Of a stretch of 64,000 bases of DNA, positions 35,954 to 44,772 are shown in pieces. The notes beneath the pieces are model-generated. The model ran no database searches and was not told where the DNA came from. It saw only the letters and a list, made by a program, of their open reading frames with translations. The position numbers were made by a program, and so were the translations under genes. Every line of letters begins with the position of its first letter. Position 1 is the stretch's first letter. Source of the DNA: Acinetobacter sp. ANC 3929 (GTDB taxonomy: Bacteria; Pseudomonadota; Gammaproteobacteria; Pseudomonadales; Moraxellaceae); NCBI RefSeq assembly GCF_000369405.1, contig NZ_KB850000.1, positions 558,001 through 622,000 of the forward strand. The letters run 5' to 3'.

Positions 35954-36738
35954 GTAGTCAAAATTTAATACATCCCACAGCAATTATTGACCCGTCTGCA
36001 GAAATTGCATCTGATGTACAAATTGGTCCTTATAGTGTTGTGGGTCCCAATGTAAGTATTGACTCTGGTACAAAATTACATTCACATGTTGTCATTGGTG
36101 GTTTTACGAGAATTGGAAAAAATAATGATATTTTTCAATTCTCGAGCATTGGGGAAATTTGTCAGGATTTAAAATATCAGGGCGAAGAAACTTGGTTAGA
36201 AATTGGCGATCATAACTCGATTCGTGAACATTGTACTTTGCATAGAGGTACAGTTCAGGATCATAGCCTGACCAAAATTGGCAGTCATAACTTGTTAATG
36301 GTCAATACACATATTGCACATGATTGTGTGATTGGTAATCATAATATTTTTGCCAATAATGTGGGTGTTGCTGGCCATGTTCATGTTGGTGATCATGTGA
36401 TCGTCGGTGGTAATGCGGGTATTCATCAATTCTGTCGTATTGATTCATATAGTATGATCGGCGGTGCTGCTTTAATTCTTAAAGATGTGCCAGCATATAT
36501 CATGGCTTCTGGTAACCCAGCACGTGCTTATGGTATGAATATTGAAGGTATGCGTCGTAAAGGTTGGTCCAGAGATACCATTCAGGGTTTAAGAGAAGCT
36601 TATAAGCTCATCTATAAATCTGGTTTAACCGCTGATCAGGCAATTGAACAGATTCGTAATGAAATTCTAGTGAAAACCCCAGAAGCGCAATTGTTTATTG
36701 ACTCTTTAGAGCAATCAACGCGTGGTATTGTGCGTTAA
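35950..36738 (+). CDS. lpxA: UDP-N-acetylglucosamine acyltransferase
   Basis: A 262-residue first enzyme of lipid A synthesis. Hexapeptide repeats make the beta-helix (IHPTAIIDPSAEIASDVQIG). The catalytic His is in TLMVNTHIAHDCVIG-type sequence (here LLMVNTHIAHDCVIG). GGNAGIHQFCRI is typical. It ends its operon: a strong terminator follows at 36750, and lpxB, which follows in E. coli, is not here. Confidence 0.95.
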   Translation: MSSQNLIHPTAIIDPSAEIASDVQIGPYSVVGPNVSIDSGTKLHSHVVIGGFTRIGKNNDIFQFSSIGEICQDLKYQGEETWLEIGDHNSIREHCTLHRGTVQDHSLTKIGSHNLLMVNTHIAHDCVIGNHNIFANNVGVAGHVHVGDHVIVGGNAGIHQFCRIDSYSMIGGAALILKDVPAYIMASGNPARAYGMNIEGMRRKGWSRDTIQGLREAYKLIYKSGLTADQAIEQIRNEILVKTPEAQLFIDSLEQSTRGIVR

Positions 36739-36749
36739 TCACGAGATTG

Positions 36750-36778
36750 AAAAAAAGACACTGAGGTGTCTTTTTTTA
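36750..36778. terminator. Bidirectional terminator after lpxA
   Basis: AAAAAAGACAC pairs with GTGTCTTTTTT around TGAG. Runs of A and T on the two sides let it serve lpxA (plus) and the convergent AraC-family gene ending at 36782 (minus). Confidence 0.93.
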
Positions 36779-36781
36779 TGC

Positions 36782-37738
36782 CTAATTCTCTTCTTCGACA
36801 AATTGTTGTCGATACTGTTTAGGTGAATGCTCAAAAGTGCGTTTAAAAGCTTGGCTGAATGCGGTTTCTGATGAGTAACCTACTTTATTTGCAATTTGTT
36901 GAACTGAATAATTACTTTTACGTAAATATTGGCTGGCTAGGCGCATGCGATGTTGTTGTAAATAAGCAAGCGGAGATTCGCCAATCACTTCATGGAATAA
37001 ACTGGCAAACTTTGAACGCGACATGCAGCATTGTTCTGCCAATGATTCAACCGTCCAGGCATCTTCAGGATGATTGTGAATTGCTGCCAAGCTATTGCTC
37101 AGTTCAGGATGATTTAAAGCACTGAGCCAGCCATGTTGGCTTGAAATCTGTTGAATGTGGTCTCGAATACATTTAATTAGTAAGATATTGACGAGATGAT
37201 CGATGATGATATCGCGACCTGCTTGAATATTCTGCGTTTCTAAGGCCAGAAAGTGTAAGCCGATTTGCAGCCATTCAGGTGCATTGGTATCTCCATGTTG
37301 CAAATGGATAATTGCAGGTAATGCCTGAATAAAAGGACGAGCCATAATCGTATCAATCTGGCAGCGTACGGTCAGAATAAGGTTTTTCTCAGATGAGTGA
37401 GTACCGAATTCGATGGCTTCTTCTTTATGACCATCGAACAGCTTTGAAATATCAACGGCATCGACCAGCTTGGTAATCGTATTATCTGCGCCTGTATGTG
37501 CTTTCCCTGACGGAATGACCACAATTTCACCTGCATGTGCAGTTAAACTATTTTGTGCGTCAATTTGAATAAAAACAGAACCAACTAAAACAATATGAAC
37601 AATTAAGGCCGTTTGATCTTGGCAGATAAAACTCCATTCTCCTTGAGTTTTCAAGTAGATATATTCAGTGTGATTTAAATGAATATCAGCAAATATTTTA
37701 CTTAAAGCATCCATATGATTTTTTAACGATGTATTCAT
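36782..37738 (-). CDS. alkR: AraC-family regulator, probable AlkR-type activator of alkM
   Basis: A 318-residue regulator. The N-terminal part has a cupin-like sensor (AGEIVVIPSGKAHTG). The C-terminal AraC domain has two helix-turn-helix units (VESLAEQCCMSRSKFASLFHEVIGESP and VQQIANKVGYSSETAFSQAFKRTF). It is divergent from the alkane hydroxylase across about 150 bases, the arrangement of alkR and alkM in Acinetobacter, where AlkR senses alkanes. The symbol rests on context more than on sequence. Confidence 0.72.
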   Translation of the reverse strand: MNTSLKNHMDALSKIFADIHLNHTEYIYLKTQGEWSFICQDQTALIVHIVLVGSVFIQIDAQNSLTAHAGEIVVIPSGKAHTGADNTITKLVDAVDISKLFDGHKEEAIEFGTHSSEKNLILTVRCQIDTIMARPFIQALPAIIHLQHGDTNAPEWLQIGLHFLALETQNIQAGRDIIIDHLVNILLIKCIRDHIQQISSQHGWLSALNHPELSNSLAAIHNHPEDAWTVESLAEQCCMSRSKFASLFHEVIGESPLAYLQQHRMRLASQYLRKSNYSVQQIANKVGYSSETAFSQAFKRTFEHSPKQYRQQFVEEEN

Positions 37739-37889
37739 TTAAATTATAGAGAGCTGCGCCAATAACTCAATATGTGTTTATAGGACAAAAACAGGGTGGA
37801 TGATGCCAAAGACTTTGACATAGGTTTTTTGGACGCTTGCAACTGTCATGAAATTCATAATTCCTCAGAATATACATATATACAAAGAC

Positions 37890-39146
37890 ATGGATTCGAT
37901 GATGAATGCGCCAGTAAATGTTGAGCAAGAACTTACGCCAGTAAGCATTCCAAAGTCAAAAACTCAGTTAGATCGTAAACGTTATTTATGGGCCATTAGC
38001 CCAGCTTTGCCTGCAATCGGGATTGGTATTTTAGCAGGTTATCAATTTGCGCCACGTCCATTGAAGAAAATCTTTGCTTTAGGCGGCCCAATTGTTTTGC
38101 ATATTGTGATTCCAACAATTGATACCATTATTGGTAAAGATGCAAATAATCCTACAGATGAAGATATTCGATTACTTGAAAAAGACCCATATTATTCTCG
38201 ATTGGTGAAAAGCTTTATTCCTTTGCAATATGCAGCCAATATCTATGCATGTTATTTAACCAGTCGTAAAGAAACGTCTTTGATTGATAAGATCTTTTTA
38301 GGTATTTCAATGGGTGCAATTAACGGGATTGCCATTAATACTGCACATGAGCTGAGTCATAAATCTGATCGTATTGATCATATCCTTTCACATTTGGCGT
38401 TGGTACCAACGGGTTATAACCATTTCCGTATTGAGCATCCTTATGGTCACCATAAACGTGCTGCGACACCTGAAGATCCAGCATCTTCACAAATGGGTGA
38501 AACATTCTATGAGTTTTGGCCACGTACGGTCATTGGCTCTTTCAAATCAGCAATTGAAATTGAAACGACTCGTTTAAAACGTAAAGGCAAACAATTCTGG
38601 TCAATGGACAATGAATTGTTGCAAGGTTGGGGCATGAGTGCTGCTTTTCATGGTTCAATGGTTGGCTTGTTTGGTAAAGGGGTCATTCCTTATCTGGCAA
38701 CACAGGCTTTCTATGGCATTAGCTTGTTTGAAATTATTAACTATATCGAACACTATGGATTAAAACGCCAAAAAGACAAGAATGGTAAATATGAACGTAC
38801 CATGCCAGAACATAGCTGGAACAATAATAATATTGTGACTAACTTATTCTTGTATCAATTACAACGTCATTCGGATCATCATGCATATCCGACACGCCCG
38901 TTCCAAGCGTTGCGTCATTTTGATGAAGCACCTGAGTTGCCAAGTGGTTATGCAAGTATGTTATTGCCTGCTTTGATTCCACCACTGTGGTCAAAAATGA
39001 TGGATAAGCGAGTATTTGATCATTACAAAGGTGATTTGAATAAAGCTAATATTTTCCCTAAACGTCGCGCTAAAATCTTTAAAAAGTTTGGTGTAGTGGA
39101 TCAGTCTCTGAATGAAGTTTCTACCGAGACACTAACTACAGCATAA
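37890..39146 (+). CDS. alkM: Alkane 1-monooxygenase
   Basis: A membrane di-iron hydroxylase that oxidises n-alkanes to 1-alkanols using rubredoxin. All AlkB signatures are present: HELSHK (about 38345), EHPYGHHK (about 38430), NYIEHYGL (about 38735) and LQRHSDHH (about 38860). Several hydrophobic segments precede and separate them. The start is uncertain: ATG codons at 37848, 37890, 37899 and 37902 are in frame without clear ribosome-binding sites, giving 414-432 residues. Rubredoxin and rubredoxin reductase genes are not adjacent. Confidence 0.93.
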   Translation: MDSMMNAPVNVEQELTPVSIPKSKTQLDRKRYLWAISPALPAIGIGILAGYQFAPRPLKKIFALGGPIVLHIVIPTIDTIIGKDANNPTDEDIRLLEKDPYYSRLVKSFIPLQYAANIYACYLTSRKETSLIDKIFLGISMGAINGIAINTAHELSHKSDRIDHILSHLALVPTGYNHFRIEHPYGHHKRAATPEDPASSQMGETFYEFWPRTVIGSFKSAIEIETTRLKRKGKQFWSMDNELLQGWGMSAAFHGSMVGLFGKGVIPYLATQAFYGISLFEIINYIEHYGLKRQKDKNGKYERTMPEHSWNNNNIVTNLFLYQLQRHSDHHAYPTRPFQALRHFDEAPELPSGYASMLLPALIPPLWSKMMDKRVFDHYKGDLNKANIFPKRRAKIFKKFGVVDQSLNEVSTETLTTA

Positions 39147-39169
39147 TCCAAACTGCTTTCCCAAAGCAG

Positions 39170-39204
39170 GGCACTGATGAGCAATCGTCAGTGCCTTTTT
39201 ATTT
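39170..39204 (+). terminator. Terminator of alkM
   Basis: GGCACTGA (39170-39177) pairs with TCAGTGCC (39188-39195), followed by five T residues. Confidence 0.88.
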
Positions 39205-39304
39205 TCTTGTATAAAAAGCTTAACCAAGTACAGATTTTGAATATTCTTGCTGTATATCTATGTATAACTTAAAAATAATCTTGTAATTGGTTTATGAGGC
39301 AAAG

Positions 39305-40657
39305 ATGACAAAACATTATGATTATATTGCGATTGGTGGTGGTAGTGGCGGTATTGCATCAGTGAATCGTGCTGCCATGTATGGAAAAAAATGTGCCTTA
39401 ATTGAAAAATCGGAAATAGGTGGAACTTGTGTCAACGTGGGCTGTGTGCCTAAGAAAGTGATGTGGTATGCCGCTCATATTGCTGAATCGATTCAAAAAT
39501 ATGGTCCTGACTATGGTTTCAATAGTAAAGTCGAGTCATTTGACTGGCAGGTTTTAATCAAAAATCGACAGGCCTATATTGATAGAATTCATCAGTCTTA
39601 TCAAAATAGCCTAAGCAAAAATCAGGTTGATCTTATTCACGGTGCGGCTTATTTTATTGATAAAAATACGATTGAAGTCAACGGTGAACGATTCACAGCA
39701 GATCATATTCTGATTGCGACAGGCACACAGCCCTCATTGCCTAAGATCGACGGGGTGGAATATGGGATAGATTCAAATGGTTTTTTTGAATTAAGTGCTT
39801 TACCAAAAACAACTGCCGTGATTGGTTCGGGTTATATTGCAGTTGAATTGGCAGGTGTGTTGAATGCTTTAGGTTCTCAGGTGGGATTATTTATTCGTAA
39901 AGATTTACCTGTAAGACGTTTTGATTCTTTCTTAAGTGAAACTTTAGTTGAGGTGATGCAAACGGATGGAATTACTGTACATACACAGGCTGTTCCTAAA
40001 AAAGTCACCAAAAATGCGGATGGCCGTGTTGTATTGCATTTAGAGAATGGTGAAATACATACAGTAGATTGTCTGATTTGGGCAACGGGTCGAGAACCGA
40101 ATACTGCGAGTTTGAATTTGGATAAAGCCAATGTCCAGCTCGATGAGCGTGGCTATATTCAAGCCGACAAATTCCAGAATACCTCACAACAGGGCATTTA
40201 TGCGGTGGGCGATATTACTGGGAAAATGGAACTCACACCGGTAGCCGTTGCTGCTGGGCGAAGATTATCCGAAAGATTATTCAATCATAAACTAGAGGAG
40301 CATTTAGACTATGACAATATTCCGACGGTGGTATTTAGCCATCCTCCAATAGGAACGGTGGGGATTACTGAGCAGGAAGCCATTGAACAATATGGTCAGC
40401 AAGCGGTAAAAGTCTATAACTCATCCTTTACTGCGATGTACAGTGCCATTACGCAGCACCGTCAGCCAACCAAAATGAAATTGGTGTGTGCGGGTGATGA
40501 GGAGAAAATTGTAGGCATTCATGGCATTGGCTTTGGTATGGATGAGATTCTGCAAGGTTTTGCTGTTGCCTTAAAAATGGGAGCAACCAAGAAAGACTTT
40601 GATAATACGGTAGCTATCCATCCAACGTCCGCCGAAGAGTTTGTCACCATGCGTTAA
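39305..40657 (+). CDS. gor: Glutathione-disulfide reductase
   Basis: A 450-residue flavoprotein disulfide reductase. [17 protein letters not shown] binds FAD. The redox-active pair is in [31 protein letters not shown] binds NADPH, and IHPTSAEEF near the C-terminus holds the catalytic His-Glu. ATG 39305 follows GAGG by five bases; TTG 39287 is a poor alternative. Length equals E. coli Gor. It keeps glutathione reduced in the cytoplasm. Confidence 0.93.
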   Translation: MTKHYDYIAIGGGSGGIASVNRAAMYGKKCALIEKSEIGGTCVNVGCVPKKVMWYAAHIAESIQKYGPDYGFNSKVESFDWQVLIKNRQAYIDRIHQSYQNSLSKNQVDLIHGAAYFIDKNTIEVNGERFTADHILIATGTQPSLPKIDGVEYGIDSNGFFELSALPKTTAVIGSGYIAVELAGVLNALGSQVGLFIRKDLPVRRFDSFLSETLVEVMQTDGITVHTQAVPKKVTKNADGRVVLHLENGEIHTVDCLIWATGREPNTASLNLDKANVQLDERGYIQADKFQNTSQQGIYAVGDITGKMELTPVAVAAGRRLSERLFNHKLEEHLDYDNIPTVVFSHPPIGTVGITEQEAIEQYGQQAVKVYNSSFTAMYSAITQHRQPTKMKLVCAGDEEKIVGIHGIGFGMDEILQGFAVALKMGATKKDFDNTVAIHPTSAEEFVTMR

Positions 40658-40681
40658 TCGTACTTTACATCTCTAAATGTC

Positions 40682-40720
40682 AGTGATCATTTCATAGATC
40701 AAATCATGGAAATGATCACT
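40682..40720. repeat. Perfect 12-base inverted repeat between convergent genes
   Basis: AGTGATCATTTC (40682-40693) is exactly complementary to GAAATGATCACT (40709-40720), with 15 bases between. It spans the stop region of the kinase gene on the minus strand and follows gor on the plus strand. There is no proper T-run, so termination would be weak or factor-assisted. Confidence 0.6.
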
Positions 40721-42045
40721 TTGAGGCCACTTGGAGAATTGTGGCTGAATGTGATCTTGAACTCATATTGATCCAGTAGCAATTTCACTAACGACAATCC
40801 TAGTCCATGTCCATCATTTTGTGATGATTTACGCCAAAAACGTTGAGTGAGTAGAGACAGTTCATTATCAGTTAAGCCATTGCCAGTATCTGTGATTACG
40901 AGCTGATTGTTTTGCATATAAATATGAATTGGGGTTTGAGCATGTAAATAGGCATTCTCAATTAAATTTTTCAGCACAATACTCAATGTCTCAGATGGAA
41001 GTGGAATGGGAGATAGACTGTTCCAATCAATAAATAATTGTTGTGATAAGTGATGATATTTCTTTTCCAATTCATTCAGCACTTGGGTTAGACACCTAGT
41101 AACATCAACTATGCCGATGGATGATTGAGCTTGATTCTCAGTTTTGCTCAGTAATAATAATTGCTCCAATAATTGTTCATAACGAAGGATGCTTGTTTCT
41201 GCTTTTTCTAAATTATCCAGTAGTTTGTACTGCTCAGAGCTAGATTGTGTCAGCATGAGTTTACTGAGCTGTACATGTGTTTTAATTGCTGTGAGTGGGC
41301 TGCGTAGCTCATGTGCCGCAAAAGCACTAAAACTTTTTTCATTTTCCAAACTTTGATGTAAGTTCTGTATTAATTCCAATATGCTATCTACAAAGGGTTG
41401 AATTTCATTAGGAATATTTTGGGTATTTAAATCTAATAGATGATTCGCCGCTATGGAAAACTGTTCTTTTTTTCGGAGTCGTTGTGCTATTTGATCAAGC
41501 GGCTTAAATTCAACTCGGATAATCCATAAAATCAAAAGAATGCATAAAATTAGCGTAAGCATTAAAGGGATTAAAACAGATTGTAAAATTTGGGTGAGCA
41601 GAGAATAACGAAGCTGTAATTTCTCAGCAGTGACCACTCTTATTTGTCCTTTTTGCAGGACATAACTACGCCAATCAATACCATTTTCTTGCCATGTGCT
41701 AAAACCAACTGTTCTAGAGTTTAAACTTGGTGAACCTTGAGTCCTTACAAGCACCTGATGATCTTCAGCACGATTGTAGCTAAAAAGAGAAACTTCACAG
41801 ACAATTAAATTCTGCGGATTATGTTTCTGTTGTACAGAATCCAAGCTATTCATAATCTGATCAACGGGCAGCTGTTGAATCAGATGGGCAACCATTTGGG
41901 CTGAAGCTGAAAGACGTTCATCCAATGTATTTTGTAAACGTTTTTCTAGATCGACATAGAGCCAATAAAATACCAGTGACCATAATAGGATAAACACAAG
42001 GGAGATGGTGGTCACCAAACGCCACTTTAGGCTATAGTTTTTCAT
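40699..42045 (-). CDS. Sensor histidine kinase, QseC/DsbS-like
   Basis: A 448-residue membrane kinase. Two membrane helices (about residues 9-30 and 152-175) enclose a periplasmic domain with only one cysteine, Cys83 in NLIVCEVSLF. The H-box is FAAHELRSPLTAIKTHVQLS, the N-box LKNLIENAYLHA, and GHGLGLSLVKLLL closes the ATPase. It overlaps the regulator gene by four bases. Divergent dsbD, tlpA-like and dsbG genes match the layout of the copper-responsive DsbRS system of Pseudomonas aeruginosa, as I recall it, in which a periplasmic Cys at nearly the same position senses copper. Function here is inferred. Confidence 0.8.
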   Translation of the reverse strand: MKNYSLKWRLVTTISLVFILLWSLVFYWLYVDLEKRLQNTLDERLSASAQMVAHLIQQLPVDQIMNSLDSVQQKHNPQNLIVCEVSLFSYNRAEDHQVLVRTQGSPSLNSRTVGFSTWQENGIDWRSYVLQKGQIRVVTAEKLQLRYSLLTQILQSVLIPLMLTLILCILLILWIIRVEFKPLDQIAQRLRKKEQFSIAANHLLDLNTQNIPNEIQPFVDSILELIQNLHQSLENEKSFSAFAAHELRSPLTAIKTHVQLSKLMLTQSSSEQYKLLDNLEKAETSILRYEQLLEQLLLLSKTENQAQSSIGIVDVTRCLTQVLNELEKKYHHLSQQLFIDWNSLSPIPLPSETLSIVLKNLIENAYLHAQTPIHIYMQNNQLVITDTGNGLTDNELSLLTQRFWRKSSQNDGHGLGLSLVKLLLDQYEFKITFSHNSPSGLKVIISMI

Positions 42046-42713
42046 AGGCTGGACTCAGGCGCTTTAAACATATAACCGACACCTCGAATGGTTTGGATAA
42101 TGTCTGGCTGAATCTTTTGCCTTAAATGATAAATATGCACATTAATGGCGTTACTTTCGATGCTGTCCTGAAAACCATAAACCTTATCAATTAAATGTTC
42201 ATTTTTAAGGATTTGGTTGGGGTACATCATAAAAGTTTCGAGCAGACTGTATTCACGTCGAGAGAGATCTAAAAGTTGCTCTTGGTAGTAGGCTTGTTGA
42301 GTGTCTTGATGAATTTTTAGATCACCAAGCTGTAAAATATTGGAAGAATAGCCTCGGTTTCTCCGCGCCAATGCATGAACTCGAGCAACCAAGATAGTTA
42401 GATCAAATGGTTTGGTGAGATAATCATCAGCTCCACTGTTCAGGGCTTCCACACATTGTTGAGTTTGATTACGCGCTGTAAGAACTAGTACAGGAACATG
42501 TAAACCCGCTTTGCGCCAGCTCTGTAATAGCTCTAGCCCATCTTGATCTGGTAAGCCAAGATCCAGTAGGCATAAATCAACGGCACTGTTGCGGATAAAA
42601 TAATCAGCAGCTTTTGCCGTATTTACGTGTTCTACCGAGATATTTAGATAATCCAATGTCGCGATAATACTTTGGGCGATATAGGGATCATCTTCAACAA
42701 GTACAACAAACAT
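42042..42713 (-). CDS. OmpR-family response regulator, QseB/DsbR-like
   Basis: A 223-residue regulator with phospho-acceptor Asp51 in LCLLDLGLPDQDG and Lys in DYLTKPFDL. The C-terminal winged helix is complete (LDLSRREYSLLETFM, SNAINVHIYHLRQKI, TIRGVGYMF). It is divergent from dsbD. A tandem CTTAAT direct repeat of the kind bound by PmrA/QseB proteins lies in the shared promoter, so control of the dsb operon is likely. Confidence 0.85.
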   Translation of the reverse strand: MFVVLVEDDPYIAQSIIATLDYLNISVEHVNTAKAADYFIRNSAVDLCLLDLGLPDQDGLELLQSWRKAGLHVPVLVLTARNQTQQCVEALNSGADDYLTKPFDLTILVARVHALARRNRGYSSNILQLGDLKIHQDTQQAYYQEQLLDLSRREYSLLETFMMYPNQILKNEHLIDKVYGFQDSIESNAINVHIYHLRQKIQPDIIQTIRGVGYMFKAPESSL

Positions 42714-42756
42714 GGCTTTCCCTCAATAACTGCACTCATTTTACAAACAAATACAG

Positions 42757-42792
42757 CTCTTAATGTTCTCTTAATTTTATCCGTTTGATAAT
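42757..42792 (+). promoter_or_regulatory. PmrA/QseB-like box and -10 element before dsbD
   Basis: CTCTTAAT occurs at 42757-42764 and again at 42768-42775, an 11-base period; the core is CTTAAT-N5-CTTAAT, the form of PmrA/QseB operators. GATAAT at 42787-42792 is a good -10 for dsbD, and there is no clear -35. The box covers the -35 position, the arrangement expected for direct activation by an OmpR-type regulator. Confidence 0.65.
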
Positions 42793-42822
42793 ACTTTCAC
42801 GTTGAGTTTTAGACACATTGAT

Positions 42823-44772
42823 ATGCGATTTCAATTTCTTGCGGGTATGTTACTTGGATTAAGTAGTACCGCATGGGCCGCTGGAGAGTTTCTGCCGCCT
42901 GATCAAGCTTTTAAGTTTCAAGCAAATTCCATTTCAAAAGAGAAAGCAGAGTTAAAATGGGACATTGTGCCTCATTATTATCTCTATCATGATCAATTCA
43001 AAGTAAGTGTAAATGGTAAAAATATTGATCTAAACTTACCTCAGGGAATAGAAAAGGATGATCCAACTTTTGGTATCACGGATGTTCATTATAACAACGT
43101 AACCGCACAATTTGAGGTACAGCCAAATCAGCAATATAAGGTTCAATGGCAAGGCTGTGCTGAAGATGGATTATGTTATCCCGTACAACGAACAACTATT
43201 CAGACTGACGATGCAGGCTTATTACCACAGCTAAAGCATAAAGAACCTCAAGCGAATTTGACACTTTTAGCGCAAGCACCGACAAAGTCAAATCAACCTT
43301 CAGATCAGTCAATTAATTCAGTTGATGCTCAAGTGGGTAAAGCTTCTGTAACCTCTTTAAATGCTGCCCGAACTGAAGAAGATCAGCAAATTGAGACGGC
43401 ACCAAATTTAGAAGAGGTGCTGCCTTTATCAGATGTAGAAACGATTAAGTCTGCGGCTGAATCAAATGATTTCTTTGAGTCACAGCCGATTTTTGGCGAA
43501 TCACTAAAAAAAGACTGGAATAACGACCAGTTTTTCCTTCACTTATTATCCAGCCAAACGGTTTGGCTCAATTTAATCGTTTTCTTAGGTTTTGGCATAT
43601 TGTTGGCATTTTTACCCTGTTCATTGCCTTTAATTCCGATTCTTTCCGGTATTTTAGTACAGCAAAATAAAGGGCATCGGGCAGCACTGATCGCCATGAC
43701 CTTTGTGCTGAGTATGGCATTGGTCTATGCCATGATGGGTGTCGTGGTATCACAGCTCGGTTTTAATATTCAACGTTGGTTCCAAAATCCTGTTTTTATT
43801 GGCCTGTTTGTTTTGATGTTCATTGTTTTTGCATTGAATCTATTTGGGCTCTATCAATTGTCTTTACCTCAAGCTTTATTACAGCGTTTAGATCGGATTC
43901 AACAAGCTCAAAAGGGTGGGACTTTTGTTGGGGCTGGGGTGATGGGAGCTGTATCTGCTTTAATCGTAGGTCCATGTATGAGTGCTCCACTTGCTGGTGC
44001 TCTATTGTATGTTTCACAACTGGAACATGGCTTATTAGGCGGATTTTATTTATTTATCATGGGTTTGGGGATCGGAATTCCACTCTTTATTGCCAGTGTT
44101 TTTGGGGCGAAGTATCTCCCTAAGCCTGGGCTATGGATGGAACGACTGAAATTCTGCTTCGGTTTTGTCATGTTGGCCATGGCAGTTTATTTTGCACGAC
44201 CGTTATTGCCAAATGTGATCTATTATTCTGTTTTTGCAATTATTTTAATCGCAGCAGCGGGGTATTTAATTAATATTTCGTGTCATATGGCAAAATTGCC
44301 TGTTCGAATTTTGATGTTCATTTTAATCGGTGCTGTAGCAGCCAGTGGTATTTGGCAAGCGCATTTCGCAATATCGTCTTTGAATCAGCAACAAGCCCAG
44401 GTTTTGCATTCGTGGATTGTGGTCAAAAATAAACAAGAGCTACAAAAGGCTTTAGCTGATCATGCTGATCAACGTGTCTTGATCGATGTCTATGCAGATT
44501 GGTGTGCAGCGTGTCAGCCTATTAAACGGGATGTGATTCCTTCACAAGAAGTACAGCTCGCGATTGCAAATGTCGTGAGGATCAAATTGGATTTAACTGA
44601 TTATGAAGCATCACAAGACACGATTTTAAAAGAGCGTCAAATCTTAGGTCCTCCAACCGTTTTATTTTTGAATAAAGCACATGAGGAACAGCGGGATTTA
44701 CGCTTAACAGGAACATTTACTGCAAATCAATTGGTTCAAAATATAAAACAGTTAGTTGAGCAAGAATCATGA
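42823..44772 (+). CDS. dsbD: Thiol:disulfide interchange protein DsbD
   Basis: A three-domain transmembrane reductant carrier of about 649 residues. A signal peptide (LSSTAWAAGEF) leads into the periplasmic alpha domain with a Cys pair in WQGCAEDGLCYP. The central membrane domain has its Cys pair in FLPCSLPLIPILSG and VGPCMSAPLAGALL. The C-terminal thioredoxin-like gamma domain has DVYADWCAACQP. A long low-complexity linker separates the first two. ATG 42823 is preferred to TTG 42802. It passes electrons from cytoplasmic thioredoxin to periplasmic partners, here presumably the two proteins encoded next. Confidence 0.94.
   Translation: MRFQFLAGMLLGLSSTAWAAGEFLPPDQAFKFQANSISKEKAELKWDIVPHYYLYHDQFKVSVNGKNIDLNLPQGIEKDDPTFGITDVHYNNVTAQFEVQPNQQYKVQWQGCAEDGLCYPVQRTTIQTDDAGLLPQLKHKEPQANLTLLAQAPTKSNQPSDQSINSVDAQVGKASVTSLNAARTEEDQQIETAPNLEEVLPLSDVETIKSAAESNDFFESQPIFGESLKKDWNNDQFFLHLLSSQTVWLNLIVFLGFGILLAFLPCSLPLIPILSGILVQQNKGHRAALIAMTFVLSMALVYAMMGVVVSQLGFNIQRWFQNPVFIGLFVLMFIVFALNLFGLYQLSLPQALLQRLDRIQQAQKGGTFVGAGVMGAVSALIVGPCMSAPLAGALLYVSQLEHGLLGGFYLFIMGLGIGIPLFIASVFGAKYLPKPGLWMERLKFCFGFVMLAMAVYFARPLLPNVIYYSVFAIILIAAAGYLINISCHMAKLPVRILMFILIGAVAASGIWQAHFAISSLNQQQAQVLHSWIVVKNKQELQKALADHADQRVLIDVYADWCAACQPIKRDVIPSQEVQLAIANVVRIKLDLTDYEASQDTILKERQILGPPTVLFLNKAHEEQRDLRLTGTFTANQLVQNIKQLVEQES

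Noticed and set aside
43776..44123. 115-codon frame inside dsbD
   Set aside because: It is an out-of-frame shadow of the DsbD membrane domain, with unusual Trp/Cys content and no start signal.
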